Shown here piece by piece: positions 1-5,811 of a stretch of 6,476 bases of DNA. The stretch spans positions 1 through 6,476 of the forward strand of contig CALANC010000405.1 in NCBI GenBank assembly GCA_937925895.1, read 5' to 3'. Position numbers and translations under genes: made by a program. The DNA is from an uncultured Desulfobacterales bacterium (lineage in GTDB: Bacteria; Desulfobacterota; Desulfobacteria; Desulfobacterales; UBA11574). The notes below the pieces were generated by a model. That model was not told the DNA's origin. It did not search any database and worked only from the letters and a program-made list of their open reading frames with translations. Position 1 is the stretch's first letter, and the number at the start of each line of letters is the position of its first letter.

Positions 1-1223
1 ACTGAAATCCCCTGTCCGAAACTTATGGTGCCGGCGTCGATTTTTGTCCAGCGCTTAAAATGTGCCAGACTGCCGGCGGTTTCCCCCGGACTATCTATTC
101 CTGTCTTTTCCCCAAAACCAAAATCACGCAATATGTTGTAAAGATATGCAGCCCCGGCAGCTTGGCTGAATTTGATCGCACCAATATTGCTCGAGTATTT
201 GACAATCTGCTGCAGTGACAGCCACCCGTGCTTGTGGGTGTCGTGGATGACGTGTCTTCCGATTTTATAGGCCCCGTTCTCACAATAGAAGATGCTATTT
301 GGAGATGAACTCCCAGATTCTAACGCCGCTGCTGCACTAAAAAGTTTCATGGTTGAGCCCGGCTCAAATGGATCTGTTAGAATTCTGTTTCTCCACAGTT
401 TCTTGTCAAAGTCATTAACCGCATTGGGATTGAAAAAAGGAAAGTGCGCAAAGGCCAAAATAGCGCCCGTATGGGGCACCATTACAATCGCCATTCCGGA
501 CTTTGCTGAAAATTTTACAACCGCTCCCTTGAGTGCTTTCTCGGTGATGAATTGAATCGTACGATCGATGGTGAGGATAAGATTGTTCCCGGCATATTTT
601 TCAGCTATCTTTTTCTCACTATCAAATCCACGGCCAAGTGCATCCTTGTACACCATAAAATTATAAGTAGCACCTCTGAGTTGGTCGTCGTAATAAAACT
701 CGATGCCTTCGATGCCGTTATCATCAATATCTGTAAATCCAATAACCTGAGAAGCAAGCATTTTGTTGGGATAAAACCGGTTGTGTTCCGGTATGAAATC
801 GATACCGTCTATTTTAAGATTTCTGACAGCCATAGCCTCTTTAGGTGCAACCTGACGTTTAATCCATACAAACTTTTTGTCCGCAGAGATTTTCCGTTCA
901 AGTGATTTTCGGTCTATGTTTAAAATTTTGGCCAGTGATCTTGCTACTGATCGTGTATTCTCAATTTGATGTGGGTGAGCTGCAATTGATGTTACATCGA
1001 TGCTCATCGCCAATTCCCTGAGGTTCCTGTCGTATATCGTCCCACGCTTTCCGGATGATGAGAGGAATGATTCATATTGGCTAGCCGCTTTTTCAGACAA
1101 CCAGGAACCACGATAAACCTGCAGGTAAACCGATTTAGCGCCAATAATAATAAACATGAGGCTAAAAATGATGCCAACGATTATCACGCGTATTTTTATA
1201 TGCTTTTTCTCAACCAGTGTCAT
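1..1223 (-). CDS. ftsI: Septal peptidoglycan transpeptidase FtsI/PBP3 (C-terminus cut by window edge)
   Basis: This is the class B penicillin-binding protein that crosslinks septal peptidoglycan as part of the divisome with FtsW and FtsQLB. I translated 407 codons without a stop before the left edge. A short basic N-terminus is followed by one membrane anchor (about residues 11-30), then the RGTIYDRN motif (61-67) that opens the PBP dimerisation region. The transpeptidase domain shows EPGSTMK with catalytic Ser290 and Lys293, the YSSN motif (343-346) and SFGQGI (401-406). The third active-site motif, K[ST]G, should lie just outside the window. The ATG overlaps the ftsL stop as ATGA and has no strong ribosome site, so translation is probably coupled. 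The gene could also be labelled a SpoVD-like class B PBP, but its place after ftsL favours FtsI. About 150-200 residues appear to be missing, judged from usual family length. Confidence 0.95.
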   Translation of the reverse strand, partial: MTLVEKKHIKIRVIIVGIIFSLMFIIIGAKSVYLQVYRGSWLSEKAASQYESFLSSSGKRGTIYDRNLRELAMSIDVTSIAAHPHQIENTRSVARSLAKILNIDRKSLERKISADKKFVWIKRQVAPKEAMAVRNLKIDGIDFIPEHNRFYPNKMLASQVIGFTDIDDNGIEGIEFYYDDQLRGATYNFMVYKDALGRGFDSEKKIAEKYAGNNLILTIDRTIQFITEKALKGAVVKFSAKSGMAIVMVPHTGAILAFAHFPFFNPNAVNDFDKKLWRNRILTDPFEPGSTMKLFSAAAALESGSSSPNSIFYCENGAYKIGRHVIHDTHKHGWLSLQQIVKYSSNIGAIKFSQAAGAAYLYNILRDFGFGEKTGIDSPGETAGSLAHFKRWTKIDAGTISFGQGIS

Positions 1224-1516
1224 GGAATTACAACCATTTGCTTCGGCGTGGGTGTTACAAGACCAAGTTTTTTCTGGGCAATTTTTGCTATGCGATCCGG
1301 AGATTTCAAACTTGCCAGTTCTATTTTTAAGTTGTTCTGTAGGGTTATCAGTTCCCGTTGATGCTGAGTTGCTTTCGAAATCTCATATCCGGCATCTACA
1401 CATTGAACCCGGGACCAGGCATAAAGCAACAATTCTGCGATAAACACCGCCATGAAAATGATCCAAAGGATCACAACTTTTTGTTTTCCGGTATTTTTGC
1501 CTGTTTTTCTCGCCAT
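1220..1516 (-). CDS. ftsL: Cell division protein FtsL
   Basis: FtsL is a small bitopic membrane protein that forms a coiled-coil complex with FtsB and FtsQ and helps activate FtsWI at the septum. The 98-residue product has a basic cytoplasmic tail (1-13), a single membrane helix (about 14-34, from VVILWII to LLLYAW) and a periplasmic helical stretch (about 40-70) suited to a coiled coil. It ends with the family signature SPDRIAKIAQKKLGL (72-86) followed by a Pro-rich VTPTPKQMVV tail. The start codon overlaps the rsmH stop (TAATG) and no clear Shine-Dalgarno is present, so its translation probably depends on rsmH. FtsL is poorly conserved in sequence, but the topology, the SPxRI...LGL motif and the position between rsmH and ftsI make the call firm. 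Confidence 0.92.
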   Translation of the reverse strand: MARKTGKNTGKQKVVILWIIFMAVFIAELLLYAWSRVQCVDAGYEISKATQHQRELITLQNNLKIELASLKSPDRIAKIAQKKLGLVTPTPKQMVVIP

Positions 1517-2454
1517 TATATTTTTTCAACAGCCCTGAGCCTGGCACTTCTTGCCATAGGATTTACTGCAACCTCGTCATTGGTCGGACGTACCACTTTT
1601 TTCGTTAACGTCCGCACAATCTGTTTTTTATTGCAGACACATTTTGGCAAATCCGGTGGACATACACATGTCTTTTCCAGGGTTTTTATTCGGGTTTTTA
1701 CAATCCGATCCTCAAGAGAGTGAAAGGACAGAACACAAAGACGGCCTTTTAGGTTTAATAGATCCGCAAAATTTTTCATGAATAGGTCAAGGTTTTCTAG
1801 TTCTCTATTGACGGCGATTCGTAATGCCATAAACACCCGGGTAGCTGGATGTAACTTTTGACGTCCCGACGCTTTTCTGGGAACAGCGTCCCAAACAATT
1901 TGAGCCAGTTGTGAGCTTGTACGGATTGCTTTACGTTGTCTCTCTTCTTTTATTTTTTTTGCTATTCTTCCTGCCCAGCGCTCCTCTCCGTATTTTTGAA
2001 AAATTTTTTTTAGACTTCCCGCCTCCATGGTGTTCACCAAATCTTCCGCTTTGGTATCGGAAGTGAAGTTCATTCGCATATCCAATGGCTCGTCTTTTTT
2101 AAAACTGAAACCGCGGCCACTCGATTCTATCTGATGAAGTGAAATGCCGAGATCAACAAGAATGCCGTCCACTGCTACAATTTTCAATTGTCGAAGAAAC
2201 TCAGGAAGATTTACAAAATTGCCATGAAAAAGATGGATGGTTGACTTGAATGGTTTAAGAACTTTTTTTGCGTTTTGGACTGCATCTATATCCTGATCTA
2301 TGCCTATGAAAACACCGTCGGGGATAATTTTTCTACAAATAGCTCGAGCATGCCCTGAACCACCAAGCGTGCAGTCGACATAGGTTTTTCCTGGCTTACA
2401 GTTAAGGTAATGAAGAACTTCGGGAAGCATCACAGGGATATGTTTAATCGGCAT
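1516..2454 (-). CDS. rsmH: 16S rRNA (cytosine-1402-N4)-methyltransferase RsmH (MraW)
   Basis: RsmH uses S-adenosylmethionine to methylate N4 of C1402 in 16S rRNA at the ribosomal P site. The 312-residue protein has the normal length. It shows the N-terminal HIPVMLPEVL, the SAM-binding motif YVDCTLGGSGHA (25-36), GIDQD (51-55), DLGISLHQ (101-108), RGFSF (114-118) and PLDMRM (123-128). Further on are ALRIAVNRELENL (210-222), the LSFHSLEDR signature (242-250) and the C-terminal RPTNDEVAVNPMARSARLRA tail. A Cys quartet, CVC-PPDLPK-CVC (Cys263, 265, 272, 274), sits in the insert before the tail and is a likely metal site also seen in many homologues. The gene starts 4 bases after the mraZ stop, with only a weak AGGG about 10 bases upstream, and it overlaps ftsL by one base. 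Confidence 0.97.
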   Translation of the reverse strand: MPIKHIPVMLPEVLHYLNCKPGKTYVDCTLGGSGHARAICRKIIPDGVFIGIDQDIDAVQNAKKVLKPFKSTIHLFHGNFVNLPEFLRQLKIVAVDGILVDLGISLHQIESSGRGFSFKKDEPLDMRMNFTSDTKAEDLVNTMEAGSLKKIFQKYGEERWAGRIAKKIKEERQRKAIRTSSQLAQIVWDAVPRKASGRQKLHPATRVFMALRIAVNRELENLDLFMKNFADLLNLKGRLCVLSFHSLEDRIVKTRIKTLEKTCVCPPDLPKCVCNKKQIVRTLTKKVVRPTNDEVAVNPMARSARLRAVEKI

Positions 2455-2458
2455 AGAA

Positions 2459-2908
2459 TTATAGCCCTAGTTTTGCAATTTCGTTCCTTGCCTCCTCCTT
2501 TTTCATGTCTTTCTCCAGATGCAAATTCTCCCTCTCCCAGTTTTTTCGTGACCAAATTTCAAAATGATCCAGGACGCCGACAAGTACAATCTCCTTGTCG
2601 AACATTGCATACTGTCTCAATGTCGGAGGTATCAAGATGCGATCCTGCTTATCACAGTTGCATTCAAAGGATCCTCCAATAAAAACTCTTCTAAACCGAC
2701 GCATACTCTCACTTTTTTCGGCGAGAGCCAATATGGTGTTTTCAATTTTTTGCCATTCTTCAAAGGTATAAGCTACAAGCCCTCCATCCATCCTAGAAAG
2801 CATCACGCCGTTTAACCCCCCATCTGTTTTCATAACATCCCGAAATCTTGCGGGAATTTTTATTCGCCCCTTTGAATCAATGGTATGATATGAGCTTCCT
2901 CGGAACAT
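2459..2908 (-). CDS. mraZ: Transcriptional regulator MraZ
   Basis: MraZ is a ring-forming DNA-binding protein that controls its own promoter and so the dcw cluster. The 149-residue product has two tandem SpoVT/AbrB-like swapped-hairpin domains. The first carries DSKGRIKIPARFR (11-23) and the second DKQDRILIPPTLRQY (86-100); both keep the DxxxR core (Asp11/Arg15 and Asp86/Arg90) used for DNA contact. A charged helical tail follows (about 124-149, ending EIAKLGL). The ATG is well supported: AGGTGA lies 3 bases upstream, and the product begins with the conserved MFRG. It is the first gene of its block, followed after 4 bases by rsmH. Tandem AAAGTGG sites just upstream fit autoregulation. Nothing in the coding sequence looks damaged. 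Confidence 0.97.
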   Translation of the reverse strand: MFRGSSYHTIDSKGRIKIPARFRDVMKTDGGLNGVMLSRMDGGLVAYTFEEWQKIENTILALAEKSESMRRFRRVFIGGSFECNCDKQDRILIPPTLRQYAMFDKEIVLVGVLDHFEIWSRKNWERENLHLEKDMKKEEARNEIAKLGL

Positions 2909-2911
2909 ATT

Positions 2912-2917
2912 TCACCT
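2912..2917 (-). promoter_or_regulatory. mraZ ribosome binding site
   Basis: AGGTGA lies three bases before the mraZ ATG (AGG is six bases away). It is the best Shine-Dalgarno in the dcw block and fixes the mraZ start. It lies within about 10 bases of the putative MraZ operator, so a protein bound there could also hinder translation initiation; that last point is inference. Confidence 0.75.
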
Positions 2918-2924
2918 AGAAAAA

Positions 2925-2941
2925 CCACTTTTATCCACTTT
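2925..2941 (-). promoter_or_regulatory. Putative MraZ operator (two AAAGTGG direct repeats)
   Basis: Read on the minus strand, two identical heptamers AAAGTGG occur at 2941-2935 and 2931-2925, exactly 10 bases apart (one helical turn). MraZ proteins are known to bind short G-rich direct repeats spaced by about 10 bases in front of mraZ (TGGGN-type in Escherichia coli, AAAGTG-type in Mycoplasma). The next 10-base step (2921-2915) keeps only the final AGG, so a third box would be degenerate. The repeats lie between the predicted -10 element and the ribosome site, where bound MraZ would block transcription. Confidence 0.65.
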
Positions 2942-2947
2942 TTTCTG

Positions 2948-2977
2948 AATAAAGGCATATTTTTACTTAAGTGTCAA
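2948..2977 (-). promoter_or_regulatory. Putative sigma70 promoter of the mraZ/dcw block
   Basis: On the minus strand a perfect -35 hexamer TTGACA (2977-2972) is followed after 18 bases by TTTATT (2953-2948), which matches four of six -10 consensus positions. A very AT-rich stretch immediately upstream (about 2978-3025) could act as an UP element. Transcription would start near 2941, giving a leader of about 33 bases before the mraZ ATG. The -35 is strong; the -10 is only fair and the spacer one base longer than ideal. Confidence 0.6.
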
Positions 2978-3296
2978 GATAAAAATTGTATAAATTTAAT
3001 AATTTTTATAATAATTCATAAATGTTAAAAGTATTTTTAAAGGAATATTTATGGTGGAACATAGTGGTTTAATTCTAAAGGGTGAGAAGTTAAAGGGAGG
3101 ATTTAATTTGAAGCGGAAGTAAATATAACCCGCCTCTTGAAATTCCCCAAGAAACCTTATTCTGTTAACCAATTGTATTTATTCATTTTTTTAGAACAAT
3201 TATTTCTATCTTACCTAAGGATTAGAAGAATTGATTAATCGAAGGCATTAAAGAAAGGTTTAAGAACTTATACGAAGGTGAATAGAAGTTTTTGAT
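2978..3296. other. AT-rich intergenic spacer between the two gene blocks
   Basis: No convincing gene lies here. The part next to the mraZ promoter is almost pure A/T. On the plus strand there is a TATAAT (3007-3012) with no good -35, then AAAGGA and an ATG at 3051 opening a 23-codon basic reading frame that stops at 3122; without known relatives I do not call it a gene. A short inverted repeat TCTTG/CAAGA lies in 3135-3152 and another AACTT/AAGTT in 3265-3290, the latter followed by a few T on the plus strand. Both are too weak to call terminators. The spacer separates the end of the 97-residue gene from the dcw promoter, so some transcription stop for the upstream block is expected here but not visible. 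Confidence 0.6.
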
Positions 3297-3590
3297 TCAA
3301 TAAAATACGGGGTCGGAATTAAATTTTTTTTCCAGCGCTTTTTTGTCTTCCTCGTTCAATTTTCCCATTTTAACAAAAATATCTCCGATACCGGCTTCCC
3401 GTAGGGTATCTATTCTGAGGATAGACTCCACGCTTTTATTGGACGCCCATATAAACGTATAATCCGAAGTTGGTCTTGATTTACTTAATAACTTGATAGT
3501 ATTGCCAAAATATATAATATGGTAGCTTAATAAAAAATACCCGGCAGCGCCTAAAAATACTGCTAGAAGAAATAGCCTAACTTTCCGCAT
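3297..3590 (-). CDS. Small membrane-anchored protein of unknown function
   Basis: I do not recognise this family. The 97-residue product begins MRKVR and has one hydrophobic segment (about residues 6-27, FLLAVFLGAAGYFLLSY). This is either an uncleaved signal anchor or a membrane helix, with the basic N-terminus predicted inside. The remainder is a soluble, mostly polar domain: YFGNTIKLLSKSRPTSDYTF, then RIDTLREAGIGDIFVKMGKL (59-78) and an acidic/basic helix EEDKKALEKKF near the end. It should face the periplasm by the positive-inside rule. The ATG at 3590 is supported by AGAGGA eight bases upstream. It is on the same strand as the flanking genes, 214 bases after sua5, so it may be the last gene of that unit or have its own promoter. 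The coding call rests on the ribosome site, plausible topology and lack of a competing frame. Confidence 0.75.
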   Translation of the reverse strand: MRKVRLFLLAVFLGAAGYFLLSYHIIYFGNTIKLLSKSRPTSDYTFIWASNKSVESILRIDTLREAGIGDIFVKMGKLNEEDKKALEKKFNSDPVFY

Positions 3591-3804
3591 TATGCGATTC
3601 CTCTGGTAGAATGGTTATGATTATGGTGAAAAGATGAATAAAAGGCATTCCCATCTGTCTTTTGTTCCCTGATTTTTTTTCGTAAATCAAGCTTGGTTCG
3701 GATGACAGGATGCCGTATATTTTACTGTACACTTACCAGTTTCCTGTCTATTATTCAATACCTTTTCGTCAGGATTCCTTGAGGGTCTAATAGGTCCATT
3801 TGTA
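3591..3804. other. Intergenic gap between sua5 and the 97-residue gene
   Basis: This 214-base stretch has no reading frame worth calling on either strand. It contains the AGAGGA ribosome site of the small membrane gene close to its left end. A TGATTT/AAATCA pair around 3670-3688 could form a weak AT-only hairpin. I could not find a matched -35/-10 pair good enough to call a promoter for the small gene, so read-through from sua5 remains possible. Confidence 0.5.
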
Positions 3805-4485
3805 TCAGGCCGGACCAAGAACAGAAAAAACATCCTTTGCCGGAACGATACCTTCTCTAAGTATTATCGGGATATCGCAGGTGACGTCCACTACGGTCGA
3901 ACCGATTCCCCCCTTGAGCGTTCCAGCATCAAGGATAAGATCAAGCTTTTCCCCAACCCTAACATCCAAATCAGATATCTGCGAACATCCCATACAACCG
4001 GTAATGTTAGCACTTGTTGCAGTTATGGGAACATCAACCGCCTTTACCAGTGCTAAAGCAACCGGGTGTTCTGGCATACGCAACCCTATTCTACCTGTAC
4101 CAGCAGTAAGATTTACGGGAAGCCCATCTTTTGCCTCAAAAACAATGGTGATTTTACCGGGCCAGAAATGTTCAATTAAACGTATTGCAGAGGAAGGTGC
4201 TTTTCGAATCAGTCGGTCTAAATCCCCTATCTGATCTATCAGCACAAGAAGAGGTTTGTTATGGGGGCGCCGTTTTATAGCAAAGATTCTATCCACGGCC
4301 TCGGGATTAAAGGCATTTGCTCCGAGTCCATAAAGATATCTGGTAGGGAATGCAATGACACCGCCCTGTTGTATTACGCTGGCAGCCTTATCGATTATGC
4401 CTTTCTGAGGTTTTTTATGATCTAATTTCTTTATATTATGTGGGATGTTTAAGCTTTTTTGCTTTCTGGACAACGTCTTTTTCAA
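3805..4485 (-). CDS. L-threonylcarbamoyladenylate synthase (Sua5/YrdC/TsaC family)
   Basis: This enzyme makes threonylcarbamoyl-AMP from threonine, bicarbonate and ATP, the first step of the tRNA t6A37 modification. The YrdC domain spans about residues 29-215 of 226. It shows GGVIAFPTRYLYGLGANA (41-58), the KRR substrate motif (71-73) with NKPL, WPGKIT (108-113), GRIGLRMPEHP (131-141), TSAN (157-160) and STVVD (196-200) before ILREG. There is no extra C-terminal SUA5 domain, so it is the short TsaC-like form. The usual PT[DE]TVYGL is PTRYLYGL here. No ATG is available: the longest frame uses TTG at 4485, one base after GGAG, and TTG at 4473 is an alternative. The first 28 residues are Lys-rich and outside the conserved domain. 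The start overlaps the end of purE by about 50 bases. Confidence 0.92.
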   Translation of the reverse strand: MKKTLSRKQKSLNIPHNIKKLDHKKPQKGIIDKAASVIQQGGVIAFPTRYLYGLGANAFNPEAVDRIFAIKRRPHNKPLLVLIDQIGDLDRLIRKAPSSAIRLIEHFWPGKITIVFEAKDGLPVNLTAGTGRIGLRMPEHPVALALVKAVDVPITATSANITGCMGCSQISDLDVRVGEKLDLILDAGTLKGGIGSTVVDVTCDIPIILREGIVPAKDVFSVLGPA

Positions 4486-4969
4486 GCTCCTTTTTATATG
4501 CTTCCAGCTTCTTTTCCAGTTTCGAATCAGAAAGAGCCAGAATCTGAGCAGCTAATATGCCTGCATTTTTAGCACCAGCTTTTCCAATGGCTACCGTGGC
4601 TACAGGAACACCCGGGGGCATTTGAACTGTTGAAAGGAGAGAATCGAACCCCTTTAAGCAAGAAGAATCTATGGGAACGCCGATGACCGGCAATGAAGTC
4701 AGTGCAGCCACAGTGCCTGCCAGGTGGGCTGCATGTCCGGCACCGACAATAAAAACTTTTAGTCCGCGTTTACGGGCCGAGGATGCAAGTTGAGCAGCCC
4801 TCTTTGGGCTCCTGTGTGCTGATGCAATCGTCATTTCAAAGGGAATATCAAACGTCTCTAATATTGAAGCAGTTTCTTTCATAACTTCGAGGTCAGAATC
4901 ACTTCCCATCACAATTCCCACTTGAGGGGACCGGCTCACCTTTTTTGATAAATTCTTACTCGTTTTCAA
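4436..4969 (-). CDS. purE: PurE: 5-(carboxyamino)imidazole ribonucleotide mutase
   Basis: PurE forms 4-carboxy-5-aminoimidazole ribonucleotide in de novo purine synthesis, in bacteria usually by rearranging N5-CAIR made by PurK. The 177-residue protein has GIVMGSDSDLEVM (18-30), SAHRSP (50-55), GAGHAAHLAG (76-85), LPVIGVPIDSS (93-103) and STVQMPPGVPVATVAIGKAG (113-132), followed by a helical Lys/Glu-rich tail. These are the phosphate-binding and catalytic His motifs of the family. No purK is in the window, so whether it works as mutase or direct AIR carboxylase is unsettled; the motifs look mutase-like (class I). The start is TTG at 4969, five bases after a perfect AGGAGG; a GTG ten codons later lacks such a site. 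It follows the ATP-grasp gene by 77 bases and overlaps sua5. Confidence 0.96.
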   Translation of the reverse strand: MKTSKNLSKKVSRSPQVGIVMGSDSDLEVMKETASILETFDIPFEMTIASAHRSPKRAAQLASSARKRGLKVFIVGAGHAAHLAGTVAALTSLPVIGVPIDSSCLKGFDSLLSTVQMPPGVPVATVAIGKAGAKNAGILAAQILALSDSKLEKKLEAYKKELEKDVVQKAKKLKHPT

Positions 4970-4974
4970 AAACG

Positions 4975-4980
4975 CCTCCT
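4975..4980 (-). promoter_or_regulatory. purE ribosome binding site that decides a TTG start
   Basis: A perfect AGGAGG lies five bases before a TTG codon at 4969. Because the family core only begins near residue 17, later starts such as the GTG at 4939 are possible, but they have no comparable site. The strength and spacing of this one make the TTG the likely start. Confidence 0.75.
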
Positions 4981-5046
4981 TTTCATTCCTTTGCTCTGAA
5001 TTTTAGGGGAACCCGAGAATCAGCAAACGGTTTCGGTTTCACCGGA

Positions 5047-5811
5047 TTAGGATGCCTCTGCCATACGTACCAGAAGATCTTGTTTTTTTTGCTCCAGCTC
5101 CTTTCGGCTGAGATTTGCTCCCTTTATACCACCGTCCAATGAAATCTCAGAAAGATAATATTCACTTTTGTCAATTACATGGAGATCCAAATGGGCGAAG
5201 GGGAATTTACCCCGTCGCATGACTTGGCGACAAAAACGTTCTTTGTTATTATCCAGTTCGTAAGCACGGGTTTTTCCCCCAGAGGCAATATTCATCCTGA
5301 AATTATGCGGATTATACCTTTCATATGCCTCGATATAGTCTCCTACAATAATGACACGCACATCAGTAAAGTTTTCTAAAAAAGGTTGTATGACAAAAGG
5401 ATACGAATTCCTGGACAGAGCCACCAAGCTATAGAGGGCTTCAACGGAATCCCATTTTCGAATTCCATGTCCGCAGTGCAATTGGTCTTCTTTGGTGACG
5501 ACCGGACCGATGCCCTGGCGGTTATAAAGATTGATGGTATCGATTAGATCGATCCGGCGGGTAATCGCGTAAGTGTGGGGCAACATCCATTTTTTTAAAA
5601 CAAGGGCCTGAGCGGCTTTTGAGTTGTTTAAGGTTTGTGAAAGCGGAGAGGGAAGACAGGAAATGCCTCTTTCCAGGAGATCAATCAGTACAGATTGTTT
5701 TAAATGCTTGTAAGTCAGCGTACCTAAAAAAATATCGCCGGGTGCAAGCTCGTTATACAGCGATTTTAATTCTTTGCTGCTTTTAATTATCATATGCTTA
5801 CCTGCCGGCAT
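5047..5811 (-). CDS. RimK-like ATP-grasp protein, substrate unknown
   Basis: The 254-residue product resembles the ATP-grasp carboxylate-amine ligases of the RimK/glutathione synthetase type, which activate a carboxylate as acyl phosphate and join it to an amine. An N-terminal pre-grasp part (about 1-60) is followed by NNSKAAQALVLKKWMLPHT, which resembles the RimK linker. Then come VVTK (104-107, likely ATP-binding Lys107) and CGHGI (113-117). The catalytic half has FTDVRVIIVGD (148-158), EAYERYNPHNFRMNIASGG (161-179), HLDLHVI (207-213) and SEISLDGGIKGAN (221-233). The usual metal-binding ExN reads E222-I-S224. Two ATG starts are possible: 5811, overlapping the ddl stop by 14 bases with GAGG upstream, and 5793, four bases after the stop with AGGTAA upstream. 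The tight link to ddl suggests co-expression and perhaps a peptide-ligation role, but the substrate cannot be read from sequence. Confidence 0.85.
   Translation of the reverse strand: MPAGKHMIIKSSKELKSLYNELAPGDIFLGTLTYKHLKQSVLIDLLERGISCLPSPLSQTLNNSKAAQALVLKKWMLPHTYAITRRIDLIDTINLYNRQGIGPVVTKEDQLHCGHGIRKWDSVEALYSLVALSRNSYPFVIQPFLENFTDVRVIIVGDYIEAYERYNPHNFRMNIASGGKTRAYELDNNKERFCRQVMRRGKFPFAHLDLHVIDKSEYYLSEISLDGGIKGANLSRKELEQKKQDLLVRMAEAS

Noticed and set aside
95..283. A separate short minus-strand gene inside the ftsI region
   Set aside because: It is an alternative frame within ftsI. Direct translation from 1223 to the left edge gives continuous FtsI through this stretch, including the SSN motif.
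292..905. Long open frames on the plus strand opposite ftsI
   Set aside because: The minus frame carries an uninterrupted FtsI with all expected motifs in order; the plus-strand products have no recognisable domains and are antisense shadows.
1..1223. A frameshift or pseudogene in ftsI
   Set aside because: I translated the full visible part codon by codon and met no stop or frame break; catalytic motifs are in phase.
3264..3293. Rho-independent terminator from the AACTT/AAGTT inverted repeat and T run
   Set aside because: The stem is about five A/T-rich pairs with a mismatch and the T run is short; it would also serve the plus strand, where no gene is established.
3670..3688. Terminator hairpin TGATTT/AAATCA downstream of sua5
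   Set aside because: The six-pair stem is almost all A/T and not followed by a T run on the minus strand.
5020..5046. Hairpin from CGGT/ACCG between the ATP-grasp gene and purE
   Set aside because: It is a four-pair stem with a three-base loop and no T run, too weak for a terminator or riboswitch call.
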